A DNA stretch of 64,000 bases. Origin: Trichopria drosophilae (taxonomy: Eukaryota; Arthropoda; Insecta; Hymenoptera; Diapriidae). Position 1 is the first letter of the stretch; each line of letters opens with the position of its first letter. Both the position numbers and the translations under genes were made by a program. The notes below the pieces were generated by a model that worked only from the letters and a program-made list of their open reading frames with translations, was not told the DNA's origin and made no database searches. Shown one piece after another: positions 1-10,767 of the stretch. The stretch lies in the NCBI GenBank assembly GCA_030407085.1, contig CM059585.1, positions 94,458,501-94,522,500 of the forward strand, in the 5' to 3' direction.

Positions 1-774
1 TATTACTAGTTGAATAATAATTAAATTTTCATTATGTGAATATGATGAAATACGGCATCATATAAAAATTGTTGCGGAACAATTTTGTATCAGCTTATGT
101 ACACATGTATTAACATCTGATAATTCCGTGACTTGAACTATTAGAAGAGATTCACAAAGAAACGATTGTTTCGATATAATTGGTGCATTGTCGATAGTAA
201 AACATAACGTAGTAGTCTTAGATTATAAAAAAGAGTTTTTGATAAAGTTTAATATCCGGTCCATTCCGTAAGTGGAATATTTTATTTCCTTTCAACTGCA
301 CATATCTAGTCCATTTTCAGCGATTGGCATCTGATCAAATATTGGATCGATCTAACAAGAGTCGGGGACCGATTTGCTAACCGACACATCCAGTCTCCGA
401 ACTCGAGACGTTCATCAAATTTCTTTCTGAAGTCTTATCAGACCTAAGGACAGTGACCCTGGGAAAATCTATCCGAGGTTACTTGCAGCCATCTCGATTC
501 TGTAGAACTGTCAATTAAACTCTATTGGCCGTAACTACTTAGAGCGAATAGTCGGAGGGAGAGTTATCGGAGAGAGATATCGGGACTTCAAAGTGTAGTG
601 CACCAACCATTTTGTACTAAAATTTCGATGTATGACTCTTGCGATATAATCGACAACCTTATTGCGTTACTCGGACCGTCTTTGTTGGAAACAATACTAA
701 ATTAAATAAAAAATAGGAATTTTAAGTTGATTTTATAATATTTCACGAATTACTAATCGCATATTATTATATTT
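1..774. other. Unassigned AT-rich sequence
   Basis: No gene, RNA or repeat can be assigned here. Positions about 350-590 are less AT-rich than the surroundings and contain several CGA/TCG steps, but no open frame, splice pattern or family resemblance stands out. Confidence 0.5.
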
Positions 775-812
775 AATTAATGAGAAGACCCAAGAGGGAC
801 TTCTCATTAATT
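775..812. repeat. Near-perfect 38-nt palindromic hairpin
   Basis: The arms AATTAATGAGAAG (775-787) and CTTCTCATTAATT (800-812) are exact reverse complements. They continue inward past one A/A mismatch to CCC/GGG, leaving an AAGA loop. This is a very stable small stem-loop. There is no flanking gene to make it a terminator, and the arms are too short for a microRNA precursor. It is most likely a remnant of a miniature inverted-repeat element or a palindromic accident. Confidence 0.75.
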
Positions 813-1053
813 GTTTAGTAAATGATAAGATAGACAATATTATTAAACGCAAATATGTGTTCTACGTGAAAAATTCGGTTCATCGATATTTAAAATGACG
901 ACATAAGTAAGTTTAAGAGACAAATACAATGTCTTTCATGAAAACCACACGATCAATTAAAAAATTTGTTTCAAGTATTAAAGAATAGTAGTTTTCGATA
1001 CAAGTGCGTATGCGTAACGAACTTTACACATACACACGTGTGCCGAAATATTG

Positions 1054-1149
1054 TTTACGTACGGCTTTTCCGTGCGTAAAGTATAATCGAGTGCGTAAAG
1101 TTTACATTACGCACGAGTTTACTTTACGCACCGAAAAGACGTACATAAA
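1054..1149. repeat. 96-bp imperfect palindrome with GTGCGTAAAGT motifs
   Basis: The left half reads outward-in TTTACGTACGGCTTTTCCGT and the right half is its diverged reverse complement, ending in ...GTACATAAA. The core motif GTGCGTAAAG occurs on both strands within the palindrome, and a looser form (GTGCGTATGCGTAA) lies just upstream near 1004. The short open frame over this region is a by-product of the palindrome. It is probably a small foldback element. Confidence 0.65.
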
Positions 1150-1193
1150 TTTTTTTTTTATATTATTTTACGTCGACTTTTCTAAACCCATAT

Positions 1194-1258
1194 GGGACTA
1201 AATCGCAACGGGACCTACAGTTTATGAAGGTAGAATCCTAACCACCTGAGCTTTGCCG
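1194..1258 (-). pseudogene. tRNA-like remnant (Met-type CAT loop)
   Basis: The minus strand reads GCTCAGGTGGTTAGGA, a good D-arm / A-box, then an arm with CTAC/GTAG pairing around TTCATAAAC (anticodon position CAT). It ends in a decayed T-arm, GGTCCCGTTGCGATTTAGTC. The acceptor stem does not pair. This is known tRNA architecture in degraded form: a tRNA pseudogene or the head of a tRNA-derived SINE. It lies 45 bp from a second tRNA-like unit on the same strand. Confidence 0.5.
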
Positions 1259-1303
1259 TTATTAGACACTTATAAACAAATACAGATGTATCCCGTTGAC
1301 AGA

Positions 1304-1376
1304 TGGCAGAGGCCGGGATCGAACCAGGGTTTTCTGATTACGAAGCCGATACTCTACCAACTGAGCCACCGAGTAT
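1304..1376 (-). pseudogene. tRNA-like remnant (Thr-type CGT loop)
   Basis: The minus strand shows GGTGGCTCAGTTGGTAGAGT (A-box and D-arm), an anticodon loop TTCGTAA (CGT, which would be Thr), and an intact B-box GGTTCGATCCC followed by ...TGCCA. The anticodon stem has two mismatches and the acceptor stem pairs poorly, so I do not call a functional tRNA. The intact A and B boxes could still recruit RNA polymerase III. A tRNA-derived SINE head is the main alternative. Confidence 0.55.
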
Positions 1377-2368
1377 TAAAGACAATTCCACAATGGCATG
1401 TGGCGTTTTACACAATGCTATGTATCGGTTTTCTCAGATGTAACCTCTCATTTTTTATTTTGATTAGAAAGCTGATCTGGCTAAAGTTGGCCGACAAATG
1501 TTTACGCATCATTGTAGAAATAGCCATAGTACAATTTTATGTAGACGCTAAGCGCTGTCAATAAACACTCGAAAAAACAGAATGGCCACTGAAAGCTCTT
1601 CGAGGTGTTAAGTCAAGGTTCAGCGAAAACTGCCGGACAAATTATTATTATTACGACTTTATTGGCCTTATTAAAATAGTTACAAACAATAAATATACAT
1701 ATAAACAGATATGCCAAAAGGCGAGCCACAGCTGATGCTGTTTTACAGACTGACCTCAAATTGGAACTAAAACTGTATCACTGTGCACCGTTTGAATCGT
1801 AAATTTGTTTGGGAAAATTAAATTAAAATGATTACAAGTAAATAACAAAAATTATGCAAGTATAATCTACGAAATTGCATTAAACGTTATTCTTTATTAT
1901 TTTCTTGATAGATATTTTGATTCTAAAGCTCTCGAAAAATATTTACGGTTCAAACGATGCGCGAGATATATGATTGTTTACAGTTAATGTAATAGCTTTA
2001 ATGTAAAGATAATAGAATTTATTTCAACTCAAGATAATAAACAAACATATTATAAGAGGACCGTATTACCAAGAAATTAGCATTTGTTTACTTAATTATA
2101 AAATTAAAGCGGTCGAGAAATTGTATTCAGTAATAAAACAAAAATGTCGAGGAATGCGTTATATATGTTCGCAACACGTATTTGTTCTATATTTAGGAAA
2201 TATTTCACGAAGTCCCTCTAATAATACAACACATCCTCCTCAGAACGATCTCTGGATCTCTTCAAGGATGTCCAAATGTCCGTCTTTATTATCTTGTTTA
2301 CGTCTCCAAGGCATCCGATATCCTGAGGATGTTCCGAGGATATTACATGTCTGCTTTATAATCCTGTG
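1377..2368. other. Unassigned AT-rich sequence
   Basis: No gene is supportable. There is a short ATT run near 1645. From about 2235 to 2350 the motif ATCCT(C/G)AG recurs in both orientations, leading into the short tandem repeat that follows. Confidence 0.45.
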
Positions 2369-2400
2369 AATATCCTCAGAATATCCTCAGAATATCTTCA
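2369..2400. repeat. 11-bp tandem repeat, three units
   Basis: AATATCCTCAG is repeated three times head to tail; the last unit is AATATCTTCA. Reverse-complement copies of the core (CTGAGGAT, CGAGGATATT) lie just upstream at about 2320-2345, so the block is also weakly palindromic. This could be the internal part of a decayed inverted-repeat element. Confidence 0.6.
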
Positions 2401-2935
2401 AAACGTCATCTCGTCTTAAGGCTGTCCTGAGCTTTTGACAATGCATTTAGGAAGATGTGCCGTGTGGGGTTCGATTATAAAATGTGAGACTACAGAACCA
2501 TTTTTAATTATTAGGGGGTCTCAAATACAAAGAATTTTCAGGTATGCGAATTTGAAACTTAACCTATTATTTATGAAAAAGACTATTTTTAACCCTTGTG
2601 TTCTGATGCTAATACCAAAACCTAATACCGGTCGACAAATAATCGTTTAGAGTATTAACCCATAAAGAGATCTACGAGTATGTTAAAATACCCGAGTAGA
2701 ATTGGCCCGATTTGACCCCAATAGAAACAGGGCCGCAGTCTGGAATCCAGACGGATTAGCCCGAACCCTTCAAATTCTGAATACAACGAGGGTAACCTTC
2801 TCGGGTTCCGGTCAGAGCCCGGTGGAAAATTGTGCTTTGGTTTGAAGACATGTACGTATCAGCATAAAATTTGTTTATGTCGAAAATACTATTTAGTATA
2901 TTTTGTAGTTAATTTAGAATTAATTCTCTATAATA
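2401..2935. other. Unassigned sequence
   Basis: No gene, RNA or clear repeat is seen. Positions about 2690-2830 are relatively GC-rich, with several CCCGA/GGGCC steps and no convincing inverted pairing or open frame. Confidence 0.45.
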
Positions 2936-3166
2936 ACGTACGGAAAGTAAGGTCACCTCTGCATTTAGTCTTTTGAAGGGACATTTGTAGTATGTTTTCT
3001 TACAAGCATACACAGAGGGAAAAAGTAGTTAATGGAACACTTTTACAAAAGTAAGAAACGGAATTAAAAAAAAAATAGTTAAATTAAATATTTTTCTGGT
3101 AAACGAAACTACGACATTTCATCTTAATAAATAAATATCCATCATCTTACATAACCTAAAATGCGC

Positions 3167-3257
3167 CGTCGTTTTACAATCGAATAGTCATTCTAAATAT
3201 TCCTGAGTAGTAAATTACATGTAACGGCATTAATCAACACGAAGTGATTTTAAATTA
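3167..3257. repeat. Short inverted repeat inside the 2.2-kb element
   Basis: CCGTCGTTTTA at the left and TAAAACGACGG at about 3255-3267 are exact reverse complements with about 75 bp between. The right arm runs directly into the first 122-bp repeat unit (GGATCCAATATGGCGG). It may be an eroded miniature element. Confidence 0.45.
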
Positions 3258-3261
3258 AAAC

Positions 3262-3400
3262 GACGGATCCAATATGGCGGACAACATTTTTAAAGTTGGA
3301 GAAAAGCTCGTGAAAATTCATACTCTGCGGTTTTCGAGGTTGCTGATTCCGAATCCGATGTTAGTTTTCAAAATGGAGGAATCAATATAACAGACAAAAT
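3262..3400 (+). repeat. 122-bp dispersed repeat, forward copy
   Basis: The unit contains GGATCCAATATGGCGGAC, then a stretch ending in TTTTCGAGGTTGCTGATTCCGAATCCGA and TTTTCAAAATGGAGG. These landmarks recur in the same order near 42.4 kb and inverted near 17, 23.6 and 33.6 kb. AATATGGCGG at 3271-3280 matches the YY1/Pho consensus AANATGGCGG exactly. Confidence 0.65.
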
Positions 3401-3469
3401 TGAAAAAATTAGAAAAAAGTCGCTACAAATCGTTTGCGGTATGTAGGACTATTAAAGTACTGCTTTCTT

Positions 3470-3695
3470 AATTTTTAAAAAATTTGTCTGCCCTATGGAT
3501 CCACCACTTTGACTGTCGAAAAACAAACAAAATGTTCGTAATCAGAGATCCCGAAAATCACCGAGTATTGATTTAAGTATCATGAACTTAAGTTTTTAAA
3601 CTATCGTACCCTATCCTGGATCCGTCATTTTAAATTTCGAAAAATTAATATTGGATGGAATCAGCGACCTCGAAAACGTAAGTAACAATAATTAA
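3470..3695 (-). repeat. 122-bp dispersed repeat, two inverted units
   Basis: TGGATCCACCACTTTGACTG and TGGATCCGTCATTTTAAATT begin equivalent segments 120 bp apart. Each is followed by ATTCGTAATCAG / GGAATCAGCGACCTCGAAAA, the reverse-strand landmarks of the family. The divergence between units is high, so this copy is old. Confidence 0.6.
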
Positions 3696-3890
3696 AGTTC
3701 ATCTTAATTGCCAAACTTGTTCGGAATTGAATTAATCATTATCATATAAATCATAGCATAAAATGTTTTTTGTAACAGAAGTATATTTCCTCGACATTAT
3801 GTCCATTTTTTAAGGATCTGAAATTAGTTATTATGGAGGGGCGGCTACTTTATAGTCCGAGGACGAGAATATATACACATTATGCATCTA

Positions 3891-3902
3891 TGCGCATGCG
3901 CA
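3891..3902. promoter_or_regulatory. NRF1/Ewg-type palindrome
   Basis: TGCGCATGCGCA is a perfect 12-bp palindrome and a full match to the known NRF1 (insect Erect wing) consensus. No open frame or promoter-like block adjoins it, and it lies inside a mobile element, so occupancy is speculative. Confidence 0.3.
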
Positions 3903-4005
3903 AGACAAGAATAACCTTACTTTATCGTCCGTATACTATAAAACGCTCAAAACACGTTAAATGCACATAACCTCTGAAACCACACTCCTGATACATAAAA
4001 TATCG

Positions 4006-4123
4006 TATGTAACGTGGAACTAAAACAATTCTGGTCCTCGCATGTGTTCCTGGTACTCGTCTGTGCATCGTATCGGAACACCATGCCCGGTTATTAATTA
4101 CAGTTTTAGTTCCATGTTACATA
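4006..4123. mobile_element. 118-bp miniature inverted-repeat element
   Basis: The left end TATGTAACGTGGAACTAAAA and right end (reverse complement TATGTAACATGGAACTAAAA) differ at one base. The centre is non-palindromic and contains CTGGTCCTCG... and CCGGTTATTAATTA. It has the size and structure of a MITE but I see no clear target duplication. Confidence 0.55.
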
Positions 4124-4443
4124 ATATACTATTTAAGCGTCAATTTATTTGAATAAAAACAAAAACAATACAATTGTCAAAAGCACAGTTATTTAGACAA
4201 ATAGAAATCGTCATTACATTAAGAATGCAAACAAAAATGGAATATTATTTATAAATAGAAAAATATGACAAAAATAAGAAGGCTGGAAATTACGCTCAAA
4301 GGGTCAAACAAATACCACTTTTGGTCATATAGGATTAATAGTTACCGTATGGTATAACTTGCAAAATTCTGCATTTTAAATGTAACTTACAGCAAACGTA
4401 TACGCGTGGGAAGAAAAATATCCATAAATACATATTTATTATT

Positions 4444-4828
4444 CTGCCGTACCCCGGAAGAAAAGTCGTATCTCCATTTTTTTCGATTTTGACGTATCGC
4501 CAATAAACCGATTCTAACCAAAAACTAAATTACTTAATTTAACGATTAATTTTAGAAAATATACAGCGTATTTTATTATACAAGGAATCTTCCGATATGA
4601 TTTTATAATAAAATACATTCATTTTTGGATTTGCGGCTCTTTTAGCCAAATTATACCAGAAATACTGTATTTCTAATAAAAGTATTTTTCTTTTTTTTGT
4701 AGCTAATAACAAATATTTCAGATATTTTCTTTCAGGAAATAATGCATTGCATTATAAGGAATATAAATATAATTTTGTCCCAATTTCACCGAAAATGGAG
4801 ATACGACTTTTCTTCCGGGGTACGGCAG
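4444..4828. mobile_element. 385-bp MITE with TATT target duplication
   Basis: CTGCCGTACCCCGGAAGAAA begins the left arm, and the terminal repeat continues perfectly for about 37 bp (through CTCCATTTT). The right end is its exact reverse complement. The element is flanked by TATT at 4440-4443 and 4829-4832, a 4-bp target duplication. The interior is AT-rich and non-coding. The identical terminal repeats imply a fairly recent insertion into the surrounding 2.2-kb element. Superfamily is not resolved; 4-bp duplications suggest neither mariner (TA) nor hAT (8 bp). Confidence 0.8.
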
Positions 4829-4988
4829 TATTGTAAACTTGTGGTATATTTCGCTTGTCGCTTTTCGCTATTCGCTGTCAGTGCGCGCACGCCCTAAGAA
4901 ATAAGTACTTGGTGAAATTAGATTGTATAGAAAAATTTATGCTGCCATACTCATTGAGGAACGTCACGCCGGAAGTAACAAGTCATAC

Positions 4989-5041
4989 GTAGTACATCTG
5001 GAAATGTGATGTCACATAACCTGTGAGTATAGATGTACTAC
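4989..5041. repeat. Hairpin with a palindrome in its loop
   Basis: GTAGTACATCT (4989-4999) pairs perfectly with AGATGTACTAC (5031-5041). The loop contains ATGTGATGTCACAT, itself a palindrome. The hairpin sits 70 bp inside the right end of the 2.2-kb element, where subterminal structure is common in DNA transposons. Confidence 0.55.
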
Positions 5042-5112
5042 AGCCCAGTTTTGCTTTTCCGCGATACCGCAGATCCGCTCCCCAGGACTCTGACCTTACT
5101 TTCCGTACGTTA

Positions 5113-6731
5113 AGTTTTTAAGACTTCTCGGTTTTTGTATTTCTGTTAATATGTCGGATAGGTTATTTTATAATCGTCGTCATGTTGATGTCGTAGCTAG
5201 TAGAGTGTTATGGAATAATATTTGTAGTCAGCATATCTTCACAGTTATTTTCAGCGATGAGACCCCATATATCGATTATGTATTGTTCGGAAACTACCAT
5301 CGACGCGCACACAATATTTTCACTTATAAATACATTCACTATATTGGGATTAGACTTTCAGTTAAAACTTACGTCTGTGTAGTTCATCCACGCGATTAAT
5401 CACTTTTTGTAACTTGATTGTCGATTCCGTTATTAGGCCACTACGAACTGCTCTAAAAGCTATTGATACTTTTAGAATGATACTGCGTTGTTGTTGCTGC
5501 CTTATACCGTTTCATCCGTTCTTTTCTCCAAATGTTTTGCTGCTGTTTAATATTTTCCACTTCCTTCCAATATGCACGATGCTAGAAGACTGATGGAAAA
5601 TTCCTGAGCTCCAACAATATCCTAAGCGAGGCCTCCCACCTACGTAGTTTGCCCCTCCTTGTAAGAAAAAAGATCCGCCCATTAAAGAAACAAAATCCCC
5701 TTCACTTTCCCTTGTGTCACTCAGCTGCTGTATTCAAATGAAAGAACCATCAATTTTACTGGAACGCCAAGGAACTAAAATGCCACATGAATCATGAGTC
5801 AGCTGTTGGGGTCGCTCCTCTAGTTCAGGTAGTGTATTTGCATACTATGCGTTTTTAAAGGTCTACCTGTGCCCATTTATTAACTTACAAAGACCTTGCA
5901 TTGCTATTGAAAGGTCGATGTCCCAATGGTATTAATCATGCATCCATGAAACGAAGAAGTTTCACAATGTCATTAGACAGGTGCTTTGACCGCCGCGGGG
6001 GCCTTGCATAAGTCCCCAACTCCGCACAGGAGGGATTCTCCTATTCATTCACACACACGACCATCTGATATACATATATTAAACTAGGTCATGGATTATG
6101 TAAAATTAGTGGAACTTTCATTCGATAAAAGGAAAATTTCCTATTAAAAAAAAATGCTTAAAAACGTTAGGAAACACGTCAATGTGCGTTTCACCACATT
6201 CCTTTTCTTTTCTTGACAAAATTATATTTTAAAAATAGTAGAGATAATAGAGTATAGATAATAAAGTACCCAAATTATCATTAAGTATAGATGCATTCAC
6301 GTCTTATGGATTCCCCTATAAACTGTGTCGACCTGCTCAAAAAATAATGGATTTTCATTTATGTAAACCGTTTAATCCTATGATTTACAAGAGAACTGCC
6401 GCCTATTCTGACCCTTGATGAACTAAACACAAAATAAATAAACAAAACAATATTTTATTTTAATTGTTATTTTTGTTAAAAATAATGCGAACCCAAAGTT
6501 TCGACCTACTTTAGAGGTTCTTTTTAATGTGAATTTAACATCAATTAATTTTTTAATGAAGACCTTGAATACTTGTCGAATAAATAATAGTTATTGTTTT
6601 TTATATACCAAAAGGAATTAATACCATCTTAGATGCTGATCCAGGCGCATCGAATCATTTCATCAGATAAAAAACAATCCAAAAGTTTCCATGTTTACAA
6701 AGACAAATTAAAATAAAATTGTAAAATTAAC
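5113..6731. other. Unassigned sequence
   Basis: No gene or repeat family is recognised. The stretch from about 5420 to 6060 is less AT-rich (for example GACCGCCGCGGGGGCCTTGC near 5988). No open frame longer than about 80 codons is present and I see no splice-flanked exon. Confidence 0.45.
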
Positions 6732-7929
6732 ATATATATGGGCATTATTCTAGAACTTTTAAACTTTGAGGTTGAAGAAAATTGCATTTTTTTTTTAGGC
6801 ACATTCATGAAATTAATTTTATTGGCTTTAGAATTGATCAAATGACAGGAAAAACCTTGCGTGGGTCATTTATACACAATGTATTTTTTTTTTAATGTAA
6901 CATGTTACGTTACTCGTAAAATTAGTTTTTAGTTTTGTAACATTTAATATACATAAAAAATTCAGTTCTTTTGCTTATGGCCTAATTTTTCTTAGTCTAG
7001 TTAATAGTTATTCAAATTTAAAATAACGGATTAAATATGGCGAACTATTTTTACAAAATTTCTTTGATTTTTATAAAATTTGATATGTTAGGGTTTTTGA
7101 GGCCACTGATTACAAATCCAAAGTCAGTTTTCATTAAAATTTGAAATCCAAATACATGATTTAACATTAAGGATACCAAAAAATTAAAACGATTTGTAAA
7201 GAATAATCATTTTATTATTGTCAAAAAGTGTGTTTTTTGTTGTATTAAAAAAACACAAAAGTTATAAATACTTTAATAACATAGGAGAAAAGATCACAAT
7301 GATTCCAAAGTACTTAGAAGCTAAATTGTAGATGTGCCATTAAATAATTTGATTTTTCAAAGTGAGTTTCGCTTGGAAATTTTAAAGTTTGACGTGGTCG
7401 CATTTTTTTTGTATAGGTGGCACACATTCGGGCAAAGGCTCAAATTACTTCTTATCATATAGGTAATGTACCCCTGTTGTGTGGTTTCTTAAAAACCAAT
7501 GTGAACAAAATTATCTAAGGTTGATTGCTAAATTGTCAACTATAAAAAAAAGTTATCTCGCAAGTTTGAAGGTATATAATTTTATTCCTCAATGAGGCAC
7601 ATCATTAAGTTAAGGATTTTTCATTTGTTTGCATCCCCAAATACTTCCACAAAAAACCACAGACCATAAATAAAAGGCTCAAAAAGTTTCAGTGCTAAAA
7701 CTGAAAAAATGCAGTGAGTGTCGCGCACCAAAAATAGGCAAATTCACTACTTTTATTTACTCTCATTGTTTTCTACATATCGGTAATTAGTAATAAACGC
7801 TTATTACACGTAAAACGAACAAAAATTTGTTGATCTGTAGTGTTGCAAAGTTATATTTAAAATTTTTAAGGTATCATAATGAGCGACAACATAAAGTTTA
7901 AAAGTTCTAGAACAATGCCCATATATATA
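6732..7929. mobile_element. 1.2-kb terminal-inverted-repeat element
   Basis: The left end reads ATATATATGGGCATTATTCT and continues AGAACTTTTAAACTTT. The right end is its reverse complement with one difference (ATTGTTCT), so about 36 bp of terminal repeat are conserved. The flanking AT sequence hides any target duplication. No transposase is visible. The interior carries one forward copy of the 122-bp repeat (about 7015-7150). A non-autonomous DNA transposon is the simplest reading. Confidence 0.6.
7015..7150 (+). repeat. 122-bp dispersed repeat, forward copy
   Basis: ACGGATTAAATATGGCGAAC is followed by GTTTTTGAGGCCACTGATTA and CAAATCCAAAGTCAGTTTTC. This is the same landmark order as at 3.3 and 42.4 kb but more diverged, and AATATGGCGA has lost the last G of the motif. 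Confidence 0.55.
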
Positions 7930-9102
7930 ATTCAGGTGTTATAATCTGACCCTCTCAGATGCTAATTTGGAAAGATTGACTATGACAAAATTTGTCATTC
8001 TACAGTAACAAATATTCAAATAATAATAGTTATTTTAAATATCCATTTTGTGTTCAGCAAACCAATTTTATAATATTTGTGAAACACACATTTGTTGTAC
8101 AGAATAACAGAAATGATTTTCTTATCTCTTTTAGCTGCATTCGGTATTTGCATAATTTATACTTTAAGTTCTCGCTTTTTTCGGACAAAAATGCCAATTT
8201 CTTTTAAAGCCTTTAATGTGCTCTCTTTTATATTATTGATGTGCTCTTTTAGTAACGGGCTTCGGGAGTGGAGATGAAATCACTGAAGATAACGAGAGAC
8301 ATTTAAATAATAATGAAATACAATTAAATATGTATAGTAATGTTACAGTTTTCTGGAAAATAATGCAAACGCATTAATTCTCGTTAAACCCTTTAACGAT
8401 GAAATGTAGTGAAATTTGTACGCGGATTCCAAACATTGTTTTGTTTATACTATATACAAATTAAAAGAAATGGAAGGCCGCATTAACTAATTGCGTGTCT
8501 AAAATAAGAAAAAATGATGCTTAATGTTTCTTCTTTTAAAAAATACTGAACAAAAGGAATTGTTTAAGAAAAATTTTTTAAATGCAATTTTCACTATGAT
8601 ACCTACTAATCAACCAAAGCATGTTTCCTATTATTTTACTAAAAAATGATATGTTACCTCATGTTAATTATAAACGATTAATTATAAAATAATAATGTTT
8701 TAGTGTTAATTATATGTTACGTCTTTTGATGAAAAAAAATGTTTCTATTCATAAATGGTAGGCTGTGTTTCTCCTCATTATAATAAATTAAATACATTTC
8801 CATCTTTAACAAATATGAACGTCACCTTATTTTGTTTACGTAAACAACAATAATTAGCCCTAAACCCATTAAGTTCTGAATTTCATTTCCATTTTTTCCC
8901 TATAATTTTCAACGGGACTACTTTGTGTAAAAGAAGGTTCTAAAAATTGTATAAGCAGGCACATTAACTGGCGTAATATTAACTGAACTTTCAGAATATT
9001 TTGTTACATTTTTCAAAAAATTCAACCGAGAAAAACTATGTACGATTATTTGCAGAAAAACGTGAATTTTTTAAATAATTTCAGAATTCTTGTTAAGAAA
9101 TC
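7930..9102. other. Unassigned AT-rich sequence
   Basis: Only short open frames occur. One at 8113-8277 starts with a hydrophobic stretch, but AT-rich DNA commonly gives such strings of F, I, L and Y, and nothing else supports it. No repeats are recognised. Confidence 0.45.
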
Positions 9103-9195
9103 GTGTCCTCGCGAATGAAACTTTAAAATCTGCATATTAAAATTTTGAAAATAAAGGTGAAAGTATCAAAATGACAGTTCAAACTCGAAAAAATC
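9103..9195 (+). repeat. Outer arm (left) of the 9-11 kb inverted duplication
   Basis: The segment from GAAATCGTGTCCTCGCGAATG to AACTCGAAAAAATC matches, in reverse complement, positions about 10768-10853 (landmarks: TTTTTCGAGTT, TTTTGATAC, TTCAC, TTTTAAAGT, ACACGATTTCT). The identity is clearly lower than in the inner arms. Confidence 0.5.
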
Positions 9196-9326
9196 AGCAA
9201 AAGTCTCAAAATATTTGTTAAAATTGAAAAGGTCTTCAAAAAGATTTAAAAAAAAAATGGCAGGGTATGTTGTTTTAGTAATGCTAAGAATTTTTTGTTG
9301 CGTAACATTTTTTCCGAGAGTCTATC

Positions 9327-9402
9327 ATTTTCAAATAAAAAATTCCTCAACTTTTGGACAATTTTTTCGAGACTTTTTTCTAGGAATTTTTTATTTGAAA
9401 AT
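9327..9402. repeat. 76-bp hairpin with a 21-bp perfect stem
   Basis: ATTTTCAAATAAAAAATTCC and one further T (9327-9347) pair perfectly with 9382-9402, around a 34-bp loop. The size is like a small foldback element or a hairpin RNA precursor. The stem is very AT-rich. It lies just outside the main foldback arm. Confidence 0.65.
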
Positions 9403-9444
9403 AATCGATTTTCTGAAAAAGGTTTCACAAAAATCATTCTTAGA

Positions 9445-10577
9445 ATTGAACCCCTGGCGATCAAAAGGAGATACGCGCGAAACGCCGGAGAATTTGTTGG
9501 CCCCTCGGCTCGTAATTTTTTGACTTTTGAATTTTAAAGTTTTCATTAGATATCTTAATAGGAAAATTAATTACGCGTATTTTTTGTTAAAATAAAAAAT
9601 TTCTATCCCTCTTCGTTTTTAATATAATCGCAAAAAAACGAAATTATTTGAAATATAAAATAACATTATTTTGTCTTTAACTCGTCATATCTTTTACAAT
9701 AATTGGAATTTTTTAATGAAATTTTTAGGGAATATGCACTATTTTATCTACAAACTAACATATTTTTCCAAATTACGGTTAGTTATTACGTAATTTTTTT
9801 AAAAATTGGTTTTTGTTTTACTGCATAAAATTGACATTGAAAGCTTCAAACACTTCGGGAGTCGAGGGAATTTCAATAAATCGAAATTTCCTTCCCACCG
9901 AAAATTCAAGGAAGGTTCAAAGAAGTTTTTTGTAAAGTTATAGAGTAATCTGACTTGTAGTTTTCAAGTAATAATTGAAAGTTGTAATGCTGTCGCGTCG
10001 CGTCGTCTCTTTCACGAATTCCATGAATTACAAAAGGCAAATTTCAATTGTTACTTGAAAACTACAAGTCAGATTAGTCTATAACTTTACAAAAAACTTC
10101 TTTGAACCTTCCTCGAATTTTCGGTGGGAAGGAAATTTCGATTTATTGAAATTCCCTCGGCTCCCGAAGTGTTTGAAGCTTTCAATGTCAATTTTGTGCA
10201 GTAAAACAAAAACCAATTTTTTTAAAATTTCCGTAATAACTAACCGTAAGTTGGAAAAATACGTTAGTGTGTAGATAAAATAGTGCATATTCCCTAAAAA
10301 TTTCATTAAAAAATTCCAATTATTGTAAAAGATATGACGAGTTAAAGACAAAATAATGTTATTTTATATTTCAAATAATTTCGTTTTTTGCGATTATATT
10401 AAAAACGAAGAGGGATAGAAATTTTTTATTTTAACAAAAAATACGCGTAATTAATTTTCCTATTAAGATATCTAATGAAAACTTTAAAATTCAAAAGTCA
10501 AAAAATTACGAGCCGAGGGGCCAACAAATTCTCCGGCGTTTCGCGCGTATCTCCTTTTGATCGCCAGGGGTTCAATT
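9445..10577. repeat. 1.13-kb foldback with arms of about 535 bp
   Basis: The left arm (9445-9980) begins AATTGAACCCCTGGCGATCA and ends near TTTTCAAGTAATAATTGAAA. The right arm (about 10043-10577) is its reverse complement with only scattered differences. The spacer of about 60 bp contains GTCGCGTCGCGTCGTC. AATT flanks both ends, but because AATT is palindromic it could equally be the end of the repeat or a target duplication. The open frames on both strands here are mirror images of the arms. It is either a foldback transposon or a recent inverted duplication. Confidence 0.85.
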
Positions 10578-10767
10578 GATGAGGACTGCACTGACATTTT
10601 GTTGAATATTTTTTAACAGTTTATTTACTGTTCAAACCCGAAAAAATCGAAAAATTGAAAAAGTATTCGAACAAAATTCGAATAAATTTCAGGGCATTCT
10701 TATAGTATCCCAAGAACTGTTTGTTTCGAAACATTCTTTCCGAAATTCCTGAACCTTTCTCCGAGTT

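Larger units (their letters stand above)
2936..5110. mobile_element. 2.2-kb terminal-inverted-repeat element, non-autonomous
   Basis: The left end ACGTACGGAAAGTAAGGTCA (from 2936) is matched exactly in reverse complement at the right end (to 5110). Each end is flanked by TA (2934-2935 and 5111-5112). This is the target-site signature of Tc1/mariner-type DNA transposons, although other TA-targeting superfamilies are possible. No transposase frame is present inside. The interior instead holds copies of the 122-bp repeat, a 115-bp inverted repeat, a 385-bp element with its own target duplication, and a hairpin near the right end. It is therefore a deletion derivative or MITE loaded with later insertions. 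Confidence 0.7.

Noticed and set aside
9215..10351. Several open frames of 70-102 codons around the foldback
   Set aside because: The same peptide-like strings appear on both strands because the arms are inverted copies; composition is F, K, I, L-rich, as in AT-rich noise.
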